A stretch of DNA of 10,101 nucleotides from Bacillota bacterium (GCA_023228885.1 JALOAJ010000056.1:1-10101); one strand, 5' to 3'. Shown: positions 1 to 7,000, counted from the first letter of the stretch. A program made the numbers and translations. Notes: generated by a model from the letters alone, not told the origin.

Positions 1-3000
1 GACGGACAAATAGACATAGGTACTATTCCAGACGTGCTAGCAGAAGTAGAAGGACTACAAGCAGAAGCTGCACCGAAGCCAGAAGTACAGACGAAAGAAG
101 CTATTTTAAAGCAGTACGAAACAAAAGGATATAACAGATACTATGACAGCAAACGTGGCGTTATGTCAAGGTCAGGTTATGCTATGTTTGCAGAGGGAAA
201 TCTTTACAATAGAGGCAGTATGTTTGGTGATAGAATTGCTTTATACGACGGCAAACAATCTATCAAAGCAGAAGACTTAAAACCTAAAATTATAGATGCG
301 TGGGAAAGTTATAAAAATAGCGACGCATGGGAAAACGACTTAGATTTACATTATTTAAAAGATATATCAGCGCAAGAAATTGCAGATAGTTTTAATCCAA
401 AAGATATAATCAACAGCGCAGAAGCATACGACAACGAAGCTGTTGTTGCGTGGTTGTGGGAATATGTATTAGAACCAAACGACATTTACGCCATAACAAC
501 AAACGACGGTGCCATTGTCTTTGACGAAGATTTAATAACACATAAAGATATACACAGAAGCCCACAGCAAGCCCGTACAGACGTTAAAGCCACAAACGAA
601 CAAATATCCACCCAAGATACAAAACAGCCTGTACGCGGCGCACAGAGTGCGACAGCGCAAGATAGAGGGTACAAGTCTGTTGAAAATGCAAAGCGTATAC
701 AGGATATTGATTCTTTGAACGAAAGCATTTTAAGTAAAAATGTAAAAGAAACCAAACTTGTTAAAACAATAAAAGAAAGCCTAAATATCAAGTCTCCCAT
801 TGACGCGGAATTTAAAGCTAAACTTGCAAGCATGGAATCTCTTTACAGGGTGACAGATAATAAAACGCAAAAAAGGGTTGCCAAAAAGTTTGTAGATAAC
901 AACTTTGAATATGCTGAAAGATACATAAAAGAAAGCGAAGTATTGCAAACAGCAGCAGACGCGGCAATTATTTCAGAAATAATAGAGCGTTACAGACAAA
1001 CAGGCAGAGCGGATGAAGCACTTGCTATGATACGGCAAACAGCCGTTAAGTTTTCTAAAGCAGGGCAACATGTGCAATCTGCCGCTATATGGGCGAAGAT
1101 GACACCCGAAGGAGCAATAAAAGGTATTGAGCAAAGCATAGCAAAAATGAATAAAACCACAAGGAAACAATTTTCTATGTCAGAGCAAGACGCTCAATAC
1201 GTTATGGATAATGTTGTGAAACTTTCCAACCTGAACGCGCCGGAACTAGCCAACTTGTTTATAGAAATATCTAAAAAGCGCAACAGAAATCTTGGCAAGT
1301 CAACTAATGCGGAGCTAGAGTACCTTGTATCTCAAAATAACATATCAACATTAAAGGACGCAGTATATCAAAACCTAGTATTAACGGTATTAGACAAAGT
1401 ACCGCGTTCTTTAGGGCGTAAAATTTCTACTATACAGGCGTTTTCGCATTTAATAAATCCGAGAACAATAATTAGAAACGTAGTATCTAACACGTTGTTT
1501 AAATATCAAGAAATGTTGTCTGATTATTCATCGGCTATATTCGACATACTTATTTCATTGAAAACAAAGCAACGTACCGTAGCAATGCCAGATCCGCGCA
1601 ATGTAAAACAAAACTTTGAGGCAAGCAAAAACTACGCACGCAGAGCAAACTTTGAAATACAGACAGGTATACATTTAGATGATACACAGGGTAAATACGA
1701 ATTGTTTGCGCTTGAAACATTTACCGCGCTTAACAACAAGGTATTAAACAAAATAGAAAAGCTATTAGGGTATGGGCTTAAAACGCCAGACCAATTCGCT
1801 AAAGGCGCAGTAGAGATAAGCGAAATAAGGCGGCAGCTTGCTTTGATGGGTAAGAATGTTCAAGGCAAAACAATAGAAGAACTTTTTGAAATGGCCGACA
1901 ATGAAACTTTAACAATAGCAAAACAAAAAGCTCTTTATAACACGTTTCAGGATGATGGATTTATAGCAGGGTTTTTACAATCCGCAAAAAAACTTTTAAA
2001 CAAAGTGGGCTTAAACAAAGGAGATTGGGGATTAGGCGATTTAACGATTAAGTATACCAGAGTTCCCGGCAACCTTATCCAACGCGCCATTGACTATACT
2101 CCGCTTGGAGCGTTAAAGGTTCTTAAATACATAGGCACAAAAAACCTTACACGGACACAGCAGCGTGATATTGCACAAACCTTTGGCAGAGCAATAACAG
2201 GTACAACTATGATATGGATAGGCAGTTTACTATCGCAACTTGGCATAATAATAAGTCCTCCTGATGAAAACAAACGCGAAAAAGACTTTTTCAAAGATGC
2301 GGGACTTACAGGCAGACAAATAAACATATCGGCTATTGAAAGGTTGATTGAAGGTAAAGACGTTGCGCTACAAGAGGGCGACCATTTTCTATCTTTTGAT
2401 TTTTTAGAAACTATAAATCCGCACTTGAGCATGGGGCATGAACTGGCAAAAGCAACAGATAAACAGTATACGGCTGACAAAATAGCGGCCAGTGTAAGCA
2501 ATACGTTCTTTGATGAAATATTAGACCTTCCTACAATGTATATCATTAACAGCATGGTTTACGAAGGACAAAAAGAAGATGGCACGTTCATAGATGTTGT
2601 GTCTGTGCCGTTTACACAAGCGATACCGGGCTTTATACCAGCACCTTTAAGACAAGCTGTATCTGCTGCCGATTCTACGCAAAGAGAGCGTAAAGGATGG
2701 GAAGATTCTGTTATTCTTAATACTCCGTGGCGCGGAACATTGCCGCCTAGTCTTGGAACATTCGGACAAAAGAAAAAACAAGACACTGGCATATTGACAT
2801 TCTTTAACCCCGGACGCTCAAGCACTTATTTGCCGTTAAGGTTTACAAAAGAGCTTAAAAACTTGGTTGATAAGTTTGGCGATTATGAATTGTACCCTAG
2901 CGGAACAAAGGTAAAAAAGTTTAATCGCAACGGTAAAACTTACGAGCTATCAGAAAAAGAACAACAAGAATTTATGGTTTTGTATGGCGATATTTTAGCT

Positions 3001-3126
3001 GATTATTACGATATTATCTTATCATCTAAACTTTCAGATGAAGAAAAAATCAAAAAGCTAAAAAGGGGACAAACAGAAATTAAAGATATGGTAAAAGACA
3101 ATTACCTATTTAAGAAAGGAAAATAA
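1..3126 (+). CDS. Large polyvalent/internal virion protein, 3' part (5' end outside window)
   Basis: The frame is open from base 1, so the GTG at 34 is probably internal and the true start lies upstream; at least 1041 codons are visible. The product is mostly helical, polar and lysine-rich. A globular N-terminal part (to about residue 190) is followed by a low-complexity Q/T/A linker and a long helical body with phrases such as AGQHVQSAAIWAKMTPEGA and INPRTIIRNVVSNTLF. These resemble the large polyvalent-protein-associated (LPD) regions of giant phage proteins. One strongly hydrophobic stretch at about residues 731-751 could span a membrane. Such proteins are thought to be packaged in virions and delivered with the DNA; that role is inferred from family resemblance. 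It sits directly upstream of the lysis genes. The family call is from memory of motifs, not a profile search. The region after the TAA stop looks coding in the same frame. Confidence 0.72.
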   Translation, partial: DGQIDIGTIPDVLAEVEGLQAEAAPKPEVQTKEAILKQYETKGYNRYYDSKRGVMSRSGYAMFAEGNLYNRGSMFGDRIALYDGKQSIKAEDLKPKIIDAWESYKNSDAWENDLDLHYLKDISAQEIADSFNPKDIINSAEAYDNEAVVAWLWEYVLEPNDIYAITTNDGAIVFDEDLITHKDIHRSPQQARTDVKATNEQISTQDTKQPVRGAQSATAQDRGYKSVENAKRIQDIDSLNESILSKNVKETKLVKTIKESLNIKSPIDAEFKAKLASMESLYRVTDNKTQKRVAKKFVDNNFEYAERYIKESEVLQTAADAAIISEIIERYRQTGRADEALAMIRQTAVKFSKAGQHVQSAAIWAKMTPEGAIKGIEQSIAKMNKTTRKQFSMSEQDAQYVMDNVVKLSNLNAPELANLFIEISKKRNRNLGKSTNAELEYLVSQNNISTLKDAVYQNLVLTVLDKVPRSLGRKISTIQAFSHLINPRTIIRNVVSNTLFKYQEMLSDYSSAIFDILISLKTKQRTVAMPDPRNVKQNFEASKNYARRANFEIQTGIHLDDTQGKYELFALETFTALNNKVLNKIEKLLGYGLKTPDQFAKGAVEISEIRRQLALMGKNVQGKTIEELFEMADNETLTIAKQKALYNTFQDDGFIAGFLQSAKKLLNKVGLNKGDWGLGDLTIKYTRVPGNLIQRAIDYTPLGALKVLKYIGTKNLTRTQQRDIAQTFGRAITGTTMIWIGSLLSQLGIIISPPDENKREKDFFKDAGLTGRQINISAIERLIEGKDVALQEGDHFLSFDFLETINPHLSMGHELAKATDKQYTADKIAASVSNTFFDEILDLPTMYIINSMVYEGQKEDGTFIDVVSVPFTQAIPGFIPAPLRQAVSAADSTQRERKGWEDSVILNTPWRGTLPPSLGTFGQKKKQDTGILTFFNPGRSSTYLPLRFTKELKNLVDKFGDYELYPSGTKVKKFNRNGKTYELSEKEQQEFMVLYGDILADYYDIILSSKLSDEEKIKKLKRGQTEIKDMVKDNYLFKKGK

Positions 3127-3221
3127 AAGGCGTATCAGAGGAAATATCAAAATACATGGCACAAAAAAGAAGATGACTACAGAAAGATAGCAACTGATTT
3201 TTATAAGAAAGGAATAAAAAA

Positions 3222-4190
3222 ATGAACAGCGGAAAAATCCTCAAAGACAGAGGCAAGCCCTATAAGTATGATGCTGACGTAGAAAAAGTGCAGTTTATAC
3301 TTGAAAACGGCGGGTTTTCGGTTGGCAAATCAGGTATTGACGGCAAGTACGGAAAAGACACCGCAAAAGCTGTAAAGGCGTATCAAAAAACATACGGACT
3401 GAAAGTAGACGGCATTGTTGGAAAAGAAACGTGGGGACACATGACAGCAGAGCAAAACACATATGACGATGTTTTAGGATTCCAGCAGCTACTCAACATC
3501 TTTGGTTATTCTTGTGGAGCAGAGGACGCGATATTCGGAAAAAAGACGAAAGCGGCATGTAAGAAGTTCCAGAAGCAAATGGGAATTGCCGTTGACGGCA
3601 AACTCGGACGCGAGACATGGAACGCTATTTTGCACATGGAAACACGGTTAATAACATGGGGCTTTATCGTAACACGGTGGAGCGTACAGCAGTTTATAGG
3701 CGCAATGGGGTTAAACCCTAAACTGTGCGCTGGCAAAAACACGCTTAAAAAACTCAACGAAAAACCTATTGTTTCACGGTTTAAAGAATCCGACATGGTT
3801 TGCCAGTGTAACAAAAAATATTGTGACGGTTATCCTGCCGGACGCGGCAAATATTACGGCGTTGCGATTATGGCAGAACGCATTATCCGCGCTGCAGAAA
3901 AGGGCGGCAAAATAGACGCTTATATACCTTCTCGTAAACGCAAAACCAAAGGCGGCGGTATAGCAGGAGGCTACAGGTGCGCAAAATGGAACGTTGACCG
4001 CAAAGGCGCAAAATCCTCACAGCATTTAGAGGGCGTGGCTATTGATATTGCATGTGACAACAAGGCAGATTTAAAGCTGTTACAGAAATACGCTAAGAAG
4101 TTAAACGTATACGGCGGCGTAGGTGACGAGGGCGCAAACGTAGTACATGTGGACTTGCGAGGGAAAAAATCAAGATGGAAATATAATTAA
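3222..4190 (+). CDS. Endolysin: two peptidoglycan-binding repeats plus M15 zinc peptidase
   Basis: This 322-residue protein has two PG_binding_1 repeats, at about residues 18-75 and 84-137. Each carries the DGxxGxxTxxAxxxFQ-like pattern and a closing VDGxxGxETW. The catalytic part (about 185-320) looks like peptidase M15_3/VanY. It has the CQCNKKYC cysteine cluster (C194, C196, C201), the GYRC element (R252), H268 and D275 in SSQHLEGVAIDIAC, and H309/D311 in VVHVDLR, which fits zinc ligands and catalytic residues. Members cut stem or cross-link peptides of peptidoglycan; the exact bond cannot be read here. There is no signal peptide, so release through a holin is expected. The start follows AAGGA with good spacing, and the ATG overlaps a TGA in the preceding frame. 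Membrane proteins follow immediately, as in a lysis cassette. Confidence 0.93.
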   Translation: MNSGKILKDRGKPYKYDADVEKVQFILENGGFSVGKSGIDGKYGKDTAKAVKAYQKTYGLKVDGIVGKETWGHMTAEQNTYDDVLGFQQLLNIFGYSCGAEDAIFGKKTKAACKKFQKQMGIAVDGKLGRETWNAILHMETRLITWGFIVTRWSVQQFIGAMGLNPKLCAGKNTLKKLNEKPIVSRFKESDMVCQCNKKYCDGYPAGRGKYYGVAIMAERIIRAAEKGGKIDAYIPSRKRKTKGGGIAGGYRCAKWNVDRKGAKSSQHLEGVAIDIACDNKADLKLLQKYAKKLNVYGGVGDEGANVVHVDLRGKKSRWKYN

Positions 4191-4205
4191 AGGACGGGCG
4201 CGACT

Positions 4206-4421
4206 ATGGAAGCAAAAGAACGCGATAAGCTATTAATCGAAATGTACGGTTCGGTCAAGAGAATAGACGAAAAACTAGATAATGTTTGTGAACAAACGAA
4301 AGACCACCGAGAGAGAATAAAAACACTTGAATTAAAACCGGGTAAAAGGTGGGAATCGTTTGTGTCAGGAATTATCGGGGCTATCATAGGTGCTGTTGTC
4401 GCGTTCTTTACTAAACGATAA
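4206..4421 (+). CDS. XhlA-like lysis membrane protein (holin-associated)
   Basis: This 71-residue protein has an acidic/basic amphipathic N-terminal half (about residues 2-45, heptad-like, predicted coiled coil). One glycine/alanine-rich membrane segment follows (about 51-68), with a basic TKR end. This is the layout of the XhlA (PBSX hemolysin-like) family, single-span proteins that work with a holin in host lysis. It lies 15 bp after the endolysin gene behind a moderate AAAGGA site and 12 bp before the next gene, so it belongs to the same transcript. Its short length matches the family. A plain single-span holin or spanin-like role is an alternative. Confidence 0.78.
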   Translation: MEAKERDKLLIEMYGSVKRIDEKLDNVCEQTKDHRERIKTLELKPGKRWESFVSGIIGAIIGAVVAFFTKR

Positions 4422-4433
4422 AGGAGATATTGA

Positions 4434-5447
4434 ATGACTTGGCAAGATAAAGCGCTTAGATTATGGCTTGATAATACAAGCTGGAAGGTTATTGTGGATT
4501 TACTGACAAGCGAGTACCCCGGCGCACATCTAAACCGAGACAGAATAAGAGACTACATAAGATGCACACAGGAATATAAAGACAAGCAAAAACAAAAATA
4601 CATAGACAAGAAAGAACCTAAAGACACCGACATAGACGAGTATATTCAAGCCATGTACGAGTTACAGGAAAAGCAGGAGAGACTTGATACTAAACAGGTT
4701 AAAGCAACGTTTAGAGTGCCGGAAAATAAACCAGTTGCTATTGCTTTATGGGGCGATTGGCACGTTGGGGCTTCGGGGGTAGATTATAAACGACTTGACA
4801 AGGACACCGACACCATAGGCAACACCGAGGGGCTGTATTGGGTAGGCATGGGCGATTACAAAGACAATTATCAATCTTTCGGGCATATCGGCGCACAGTA
4901 TGAACAAGTCATACAACCGGGTATGCAGGACAGGGCTGTGCTGCACCGATTAAAAGATGTATCAGAAAACAATATTGCTTTAATCCGAGGTTGCCATGAC
5001 GATTGGGATTACAAGACTACAAACAAAGATTTTATATCTACGATGTGCGCCGTAACAGGCGCTTTTAATTTGTGGCACGGCGGAGATTTAACAATTGAGG
5101 CTGGCACACAAAAATACCATTTTAAACTACGACACAAATACAAGTTTGAATCATCGTTGAACGTAGAAAACTCTATGCGCCGCATTATGGAGATACAAGG
5201 TGCTTGCGATGTAGCCGGGGCTGCACACTTGCACAACCCGTATTACATTGAACGTCATTTAATGGGCGAGTTTAGAGTTATGTGCAGGACAGGCAGCTAC
5301 AAAATATGGGACGAGTTCGGGCAAAAATTAGCCGGATATAAAGGTAAACCGGGAATACCGACAATTATTTTATATCCAGACAAGCACCGCATGATACCTT
5401 TGTTTCTTGACGATGCAGTAACAGTATTAAGAGGGCTTAGATTATGA
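4434..5447 (+). CDS. Calcineurin-like metallophosphoesterase with N-terminal HTH-like region
   Basis: This 337-residue protein starts 10 nt after AGGAG. Residues 1-50 read like a small helix-turn-helix (WKVIVDLLTSEYPG...RIRDYIRCT), followed by a charged helical linker to about 90. From about 98 the calcineurin-like metal-binding motifs appear in order: GDWH (D108, H110), GMGDY (D141), GCHDD in place of the usual GNHD (H188, D189), H234 in LRHKY, and AAHLH (H265, H267) in place of GHTH. The full ligand set looks present, so an active two-metal phosphoesterase is likely. Substrate is unknown: DNA ends, nucleotides and cyclic nucleotides are all possible. The stop overlaps the next start (ATGA), so the pair is translationally coupled. 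Its place between two lysis membrane genes is unusual and suggests an inserted accessory pair. The two motif substitutions are worth noting. Confidence 0.88.
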   Translation: MTWQDKALRLWLDNTSWKVIVDLLTSEYPGAHLNRDRIRDYIRCTQEYKDKQKQKYIDKKEPKDTDIDEYIQAMYELQEKQERLDTKQVKATFRVPENKPVAIALWGDWHVGASGVDYKRLDKDTDTIGNTEGLYWVGMGDYKDNYQSFGHIGAQYEQVIQPGMQDRAVLHRLKDVSENNIALIRGCHDDWDYKTTNKDFISTMCAVTGAFNLWHGGDLTIEAGTQKYHFKLRHKYKFESSLNVENSMRRIMEIQGACDVAGAAHLHNPYYIERHLMGEFRVMCRTGSYKIWDEFGQKLAGYKGKPGIPTIILYPDKHRMIPLFLDDAVTVLRGLRL

Positions 5448-5800
5448 GTTACGAAGAAGCACAAGACTATTGGGATAATCTGGTACAACTACCACCGACG
5501 CGCAAAAGGCGTGTTTTTTTAAGTCATCCGTATGCGGATAACCCAGCACAAAACAAACTAAAAAATTTAGAACTCTTGTACGTTCTGAAAGACCAATACA
5601 CAGACATTCTCTTTATATCGCCTTTGTTGTTGTTTGATTATTTAACATCAGACGATGCTAGAGAGGATATTATGATGTTCTGCAAAGGAATGATTATGTA
5701 TCTTTGTGATGAAGTTTGGAGTTATGGAGATTCAGAAGGTTGTAAAAAAGAAATCGAATATGCTAAAAAAGCGGGCGTACCCGTTTACAAGAAAGGATAA
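5444..5800 (+). CDS. Nucleoside 2-deoxyribosyltransferase-like protein (DUF4406/DUF7768 type)
   Basis: This 118-residue protein begins inside the stop region of the phosphoesterase gene (ATGA overlap). After a short helical lead it shows a Rossmann-like strand RVFLSHPYAD (residues 23-32), FISPLLLFDY (57-66), and CDEVWSYGDSEGCKKEIEYA (88-107) followed by AGVPVY. This order, with an acidic residue in the GDSEG turn and the glutamate two residues on, matches the nucleoside 2-deoxyribosyltransferase-like fold common in phages. Known family members cleave or exchange N-glycosidic bonds of deoxynucleosides; many phage copies have no tested function. Coupling to a phosphoesterase suggests a shared nucleotide substrate, which is inference only. 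The length is typical of the minimal phage version. Confidence 0.8.
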   Translation: MSYEEAQDYWDNLVQLPPTRKRRVFLSHPYADNPAQNKLKNLELLYVLKDQYTDILFISPLLLFDYLTSDDAREDIMMFCKGMIMYLCDEVWSYGDSEGCKKEIEYAKKAGVPVYKKG

Positions 5801-5805
5801 TAAAA

Positions 5806-6192
5806 ATGATTAACTGGACAGATGTAGTTATTGCCGGAATAGGCATAGTGTTTACAGGCGCAATAATACCGCTTGTCAAAGCTGGTATTCAGTGGTTGCG
5901 TAGCAAGTCTAACAGTGAAGCTATCCGTTCCGCACTAGACGAGGCAGAGCGCATAGCGGAAAAAACAGTTTTGAATTTACAGCAGACAATGGTTGACGGA
6001 TTAAAAGACGCTGGCGAGTTTACAAGCGAAAAAGCAAAAGAAGTTATGGAGCTTGCTTTTCAAAATTTCATTAATGACATATCGCAAGAGACATTCAAAA
6101 CGCTTACTAATAATGTAGAGAGCATAGAGCAGTATGTCAGAAGTTTAATTGAGGCGCGTCTTTACGCTATGAAATCTCAAAAACTATTATAA
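5806..6192 (+). CDS. Holin, phage LL-H family-like
   Basis: This 128-residue protein has a single N-terminal hydrophobic segment at about residues 6-25 (VVIAGIGIVFTGAIIPLV). A basic patch (KAGIQWLRSK) and a long amphipathic helical cytoplasmic domain follow. This is the layout of the LL-H holin family (Holin_LLH), which lets the endolysin reach the wall. The start follows GAAAGGA with suitable spacing, 5 bp after the previous gene. It is the last plus-strand gene before the terminator at 6258-6286. A single N-terminal span plus long tail separates it from the XhlA-like protein, so the cassette likely encodes two different membrane lysis factors. Confidence 0.8.
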   Translation: MINWTDVVIAGIGIVFTGAIIPLVKAGIQWLRSKSNSEAIRSALDEAERIAEKTVLNLQQTMVDGLKDAGEFTSEKAKEVMELAFQNFINDISQETFKTLTNNVESIEQYVRSLIEARLYAMKSQKLL

Positions 6193-6257
6193 GGGAAATC
6201 CCGACATACTGAATATTTATACCTGTATTTTTATTCTCCGTATATACATATTTATAC

Positions 6258-6286
6258 GCCCCGATATTCGGGGCTTTTATTTTTTT
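6258..6286 (+). terminator. Intrinsic terminator closing the lysis transcript
   Basis: A perfect 7-bp stem GCCCCGA/TCGGGGC with a 3-nt loop is followed by a T-rich tract (TTTTATTTTTTT). It lies 66 nt after the holin stop. The opposite strand has no U tract after the stem, so it acts on plus-strand transcripts only. Confidence 0.92.
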
Positions 6287-6316
6287 GACTGCCATTTTGA
6301 CTGCCATTTTACTGCT
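6283..6316 (+). repeat. Left direct repeats, candidate integrase arm sites
   Basis: TTTTGACTGCCA occurs twice head to tail at 12-nt period, followed by a third degraded copy (TTTTACTGCT). The motif TGAC(T/G)GC reappears in direct orientation on the other side of the tRNA fragment at 6535-6554. Paired direct repeats flanking a core are typical of tyrosine-integrase arm-type sites; the role is inferred. Confidence 0.5.
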
Positions 6317-6415
6317 ATGCGGACAGTACATAACCCACGCAAACAGTACCCATAAAATGCCATTAATAATACAACATATAAGAAATAGCCCTATATAAAG
6401 CGGTTTTTTTAGGTA

Positions 6416-6445
6416 TTGACTTATATAGAGCCAAAATGATAGAAT
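6416..6445 (+). promoter_or_regulatory. Sigma-70 promoter in front of the tRNA-Leu 5' half
   Basis: TTGACT (6416-6421), an 18-nt spacer and TAGAAT (6440-6445) are followed, 12 nt after the -10 box, by the first base of the tRNA fragment at 6458. The spacing is what a stable-RNA promoter would have. It appears to be carried by the phage with the tRNA half. Confidence 0.65.
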
Positions 6446-6457
6446 AGCAAACATCGG

Positions 6458-6503
6458 GCGGGCGTGGCGGAATTGGCAGACGCGCCAGACTTAGGAACTG
6501 GTG
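6458..6503 (+). tRNA. Partial tRNA-Leu(UAG): 5' half only, likely attP core
   Basis: The 46 nt match a bacterial tRNA-Leu from the acceptor strand GCGGGCG (6458-6464) through the D arm (GGCGGAATTGGCAGAC) to the anticodon arm. The anticodon loop is CTTAGGA (6490-6496) with anticodon TAG at 6492-6494. The anticodon stem pairs CCAG with CTGG; the pair next to the loop is an A-A mismatch (6489/6497). After GGTG the match stops: no long variable arm, no T arm, and no CGCCCGC to close the acceptor stem. It is therefore not a working tRNA by itself. The most likely meaning is the phage half of an attachment site inside a host tRNA-Leu gene, with crossover in or just after the anticodon arm. Confidence 0.8.
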
Positions 6504-6534
6504 TATAGCCTTTTATATCGGGCAAAAACCCTTG

Positions 6535-6554
6535 TTGACGGCAATTGTGACGGC
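6535..6554 (+). repeat. Right direct repeats, candidate integrase arm sites
   Basis: TTGACGGC and GTGACGGC start 12 nt apart, the same period and orientation as the TTGACTGCC repeats on the left side. The second copy touches the stop codon of the integrase remnant. Confidence 0.42.
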
Positions 6555-6814
6555 TAATATTTGAGTTTTATAATATTGTCCTTTAAATCCTCTGTATTAA
6601 CGTGTGTATAAATTTGCGTTGTGGCTATATCAGAGTGACCGAGCAATTCACGCACAACATGAATATTTACGCCACTGTTCAGCAAGTATGTTGCGAACGA
6701 ATGACGGCACTTGTGACCGCTTTTGTACTCAACGCCGGACGCTTTAATAAACTTTTTGTACCTATAATTAAACTGGTCTTTTGTCATAGGCTTGCCGTCT
6801 ACCGACAAAACAGA
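6554..6814 (-). pseudogene. Tyrosine integrase, C-terminal remnant
   Basis: About 84 codons (from TTG 6808 to TAG 6554-6556) encode the end of a phage tyrosine recombinase catalytic domain. Counting from TTG 6808, the visible active-site elements are HxxR (H32, R35, in GHKCRHSFATYLL), GH (H58, in LLGHSD) and the nucleophile Y67 (IYTHV). The N-terminal DNA-binding domain, the first catalytic arginine and the lysine region are absent, against a usual length of roughly 350-400 residues. The frame is open only up to a TGA at 6837-6839, and sequence upstream belongs to another gene in another frame. The gene therefore looks deleted and cannot encode a working integrase. Such an enzyme would have acted on the neighbouring attP. 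Confidence 0.85.
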
Positions 6815-6891
6815 AAAACAATCTTTCCAACATACTCAAGCGTATAATCTTTTTCTATTCTTAACTTTTTTAACCGTGTACCAATATCCAT
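6799..6891 (-). pseudogene. CI-like repressor, N-terminal remnant
   Basis: ATG at 6891 follows an excellent GGAGG site (8-nt spacing) and a good minus-strand promoter. The product starts MDIGTRLKKLRIEKDYTLE, the classic beginning of an XRE-family HTH repressor. It reads on only to about GKIV before sequence continuous with the integrase remnant begins in a different frame, ending at TAG 6799-6801 after 30 codons. The recognition helix and the C-terminal domain are lost. It would not bind operators as a normal repressor. The start signals are intact, so the loss looks recent, or the join is an assembly artefact. Confidence 0.78.
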
Positions 6892-6911
6892 AATTCCGTC
6901 CTCCGTGCCCT

Positions 6912-6940
6912 ATTCTACATTAACGTATCGTAAAATGCAA
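6912..6940 (-). promoter_or_regulatory. Leftward promoter for the repressor remnant
   Basis: Read on the minus strand: TTGCAT (6940-6935), a 17-nt spacer and TAGAAT (6917-6912), then the GGAGG site and ATG 6891. One candidate operator (6923-6931) lies in the spacer. Confidence 0.7.
6923..6931. promoter_or_regulatory. Candidate operator 1 (ACGTATCGT)
   Basis: This short imperfect palindrome has the arms ACG/CGT around TAT, inside the spacer of the leftward promoter. It shares the GTATC core with the two sites in the rightward promoter. Confidence 0.4.
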
Positions 6941-6960
6941 CACATTCAGCAAAAAATAAC

Positions 6961-6989
6961 TTGACAAGATACTTTTCAACATATATAAT
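6961..6989 (+). promoter_or_regulatory. Rightward early promoter, perfect sigma-70 consensus
   Basis: TTGACA (6961-6966), 17 nt, TATAAT (6984-6989) is an exact consensus promoter. It drives the Cro-like gene, whose AAGGAG site is at 7011-7016. It lies back to back with the leftward repressor promoter, the standard divergent switch layout. Confidence 0.93.
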
Positions 6990-7000
6990 CAAAGTATCTT
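6966..7000. promoter_or_regulatory. Candidate operators 2 and 3
   Basis: AAGATACTTT (from 6966) and AAAGTATCTT (6991-7000) are perfect reverse complements and bracket the -10 box. Each is also a short palindrome in itself (AAG...CTT). The first overlaps the end of the -35 box and the second lies just after the -10, so a bound repressor or Cro protein would block this promoter. Confidence 0.6.

Larger units (their letters stand above)
6283..6554. other. attP region (attachment site)
   Basis: This gene-free stretch lies between the lysis terminator and the integrase remnant. It contains the left repeats, the tRNA-directed promoter, the tRNA-Leu 5' half as core, and right repeats (TTGACGGC at 6535 and GTGACGGC at 6547). 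Lysis genes, attP, int, then cI/cro is the usual order in temperate siphophage-type genomes. The 6317-6415 part shows nothing clear beyond AT-rich sequence. The exact crossover point cannot be fixed without the host sequence. Confidence 0.65.

Noticed and set aside
3124..3126. TAA or TAG reassignment (recoded phage)
   Set aside because: All other genes end cleanly at TAA, TAG or TGA next to well-placed start sites, so a standard code fits the window.
6167..6454. 95-codon minus-strand ORF with a hydrophobic stretch between the holin and the tRNA fragment
   Set aside because: It has no ribosome site, its start abuts the tRNA fragment, it reads through the terminator stem and the direct repeats, and it overlaps the end of the holin gene. 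Most of its hydrophobicity comes from AT-rich DNA.
6458..6560. Complete tRNA-Leu with an unusual long variable arm
   Set aside because: No T arm and no CGCCCGC acceptor strand appears downstream, so only the 5' half is present.
6602..6847. 81-codon plus-strand ORF
   Set aside because: It is the opposite-strand shadow of the integrase remnant, which has clear catalytic motifs.
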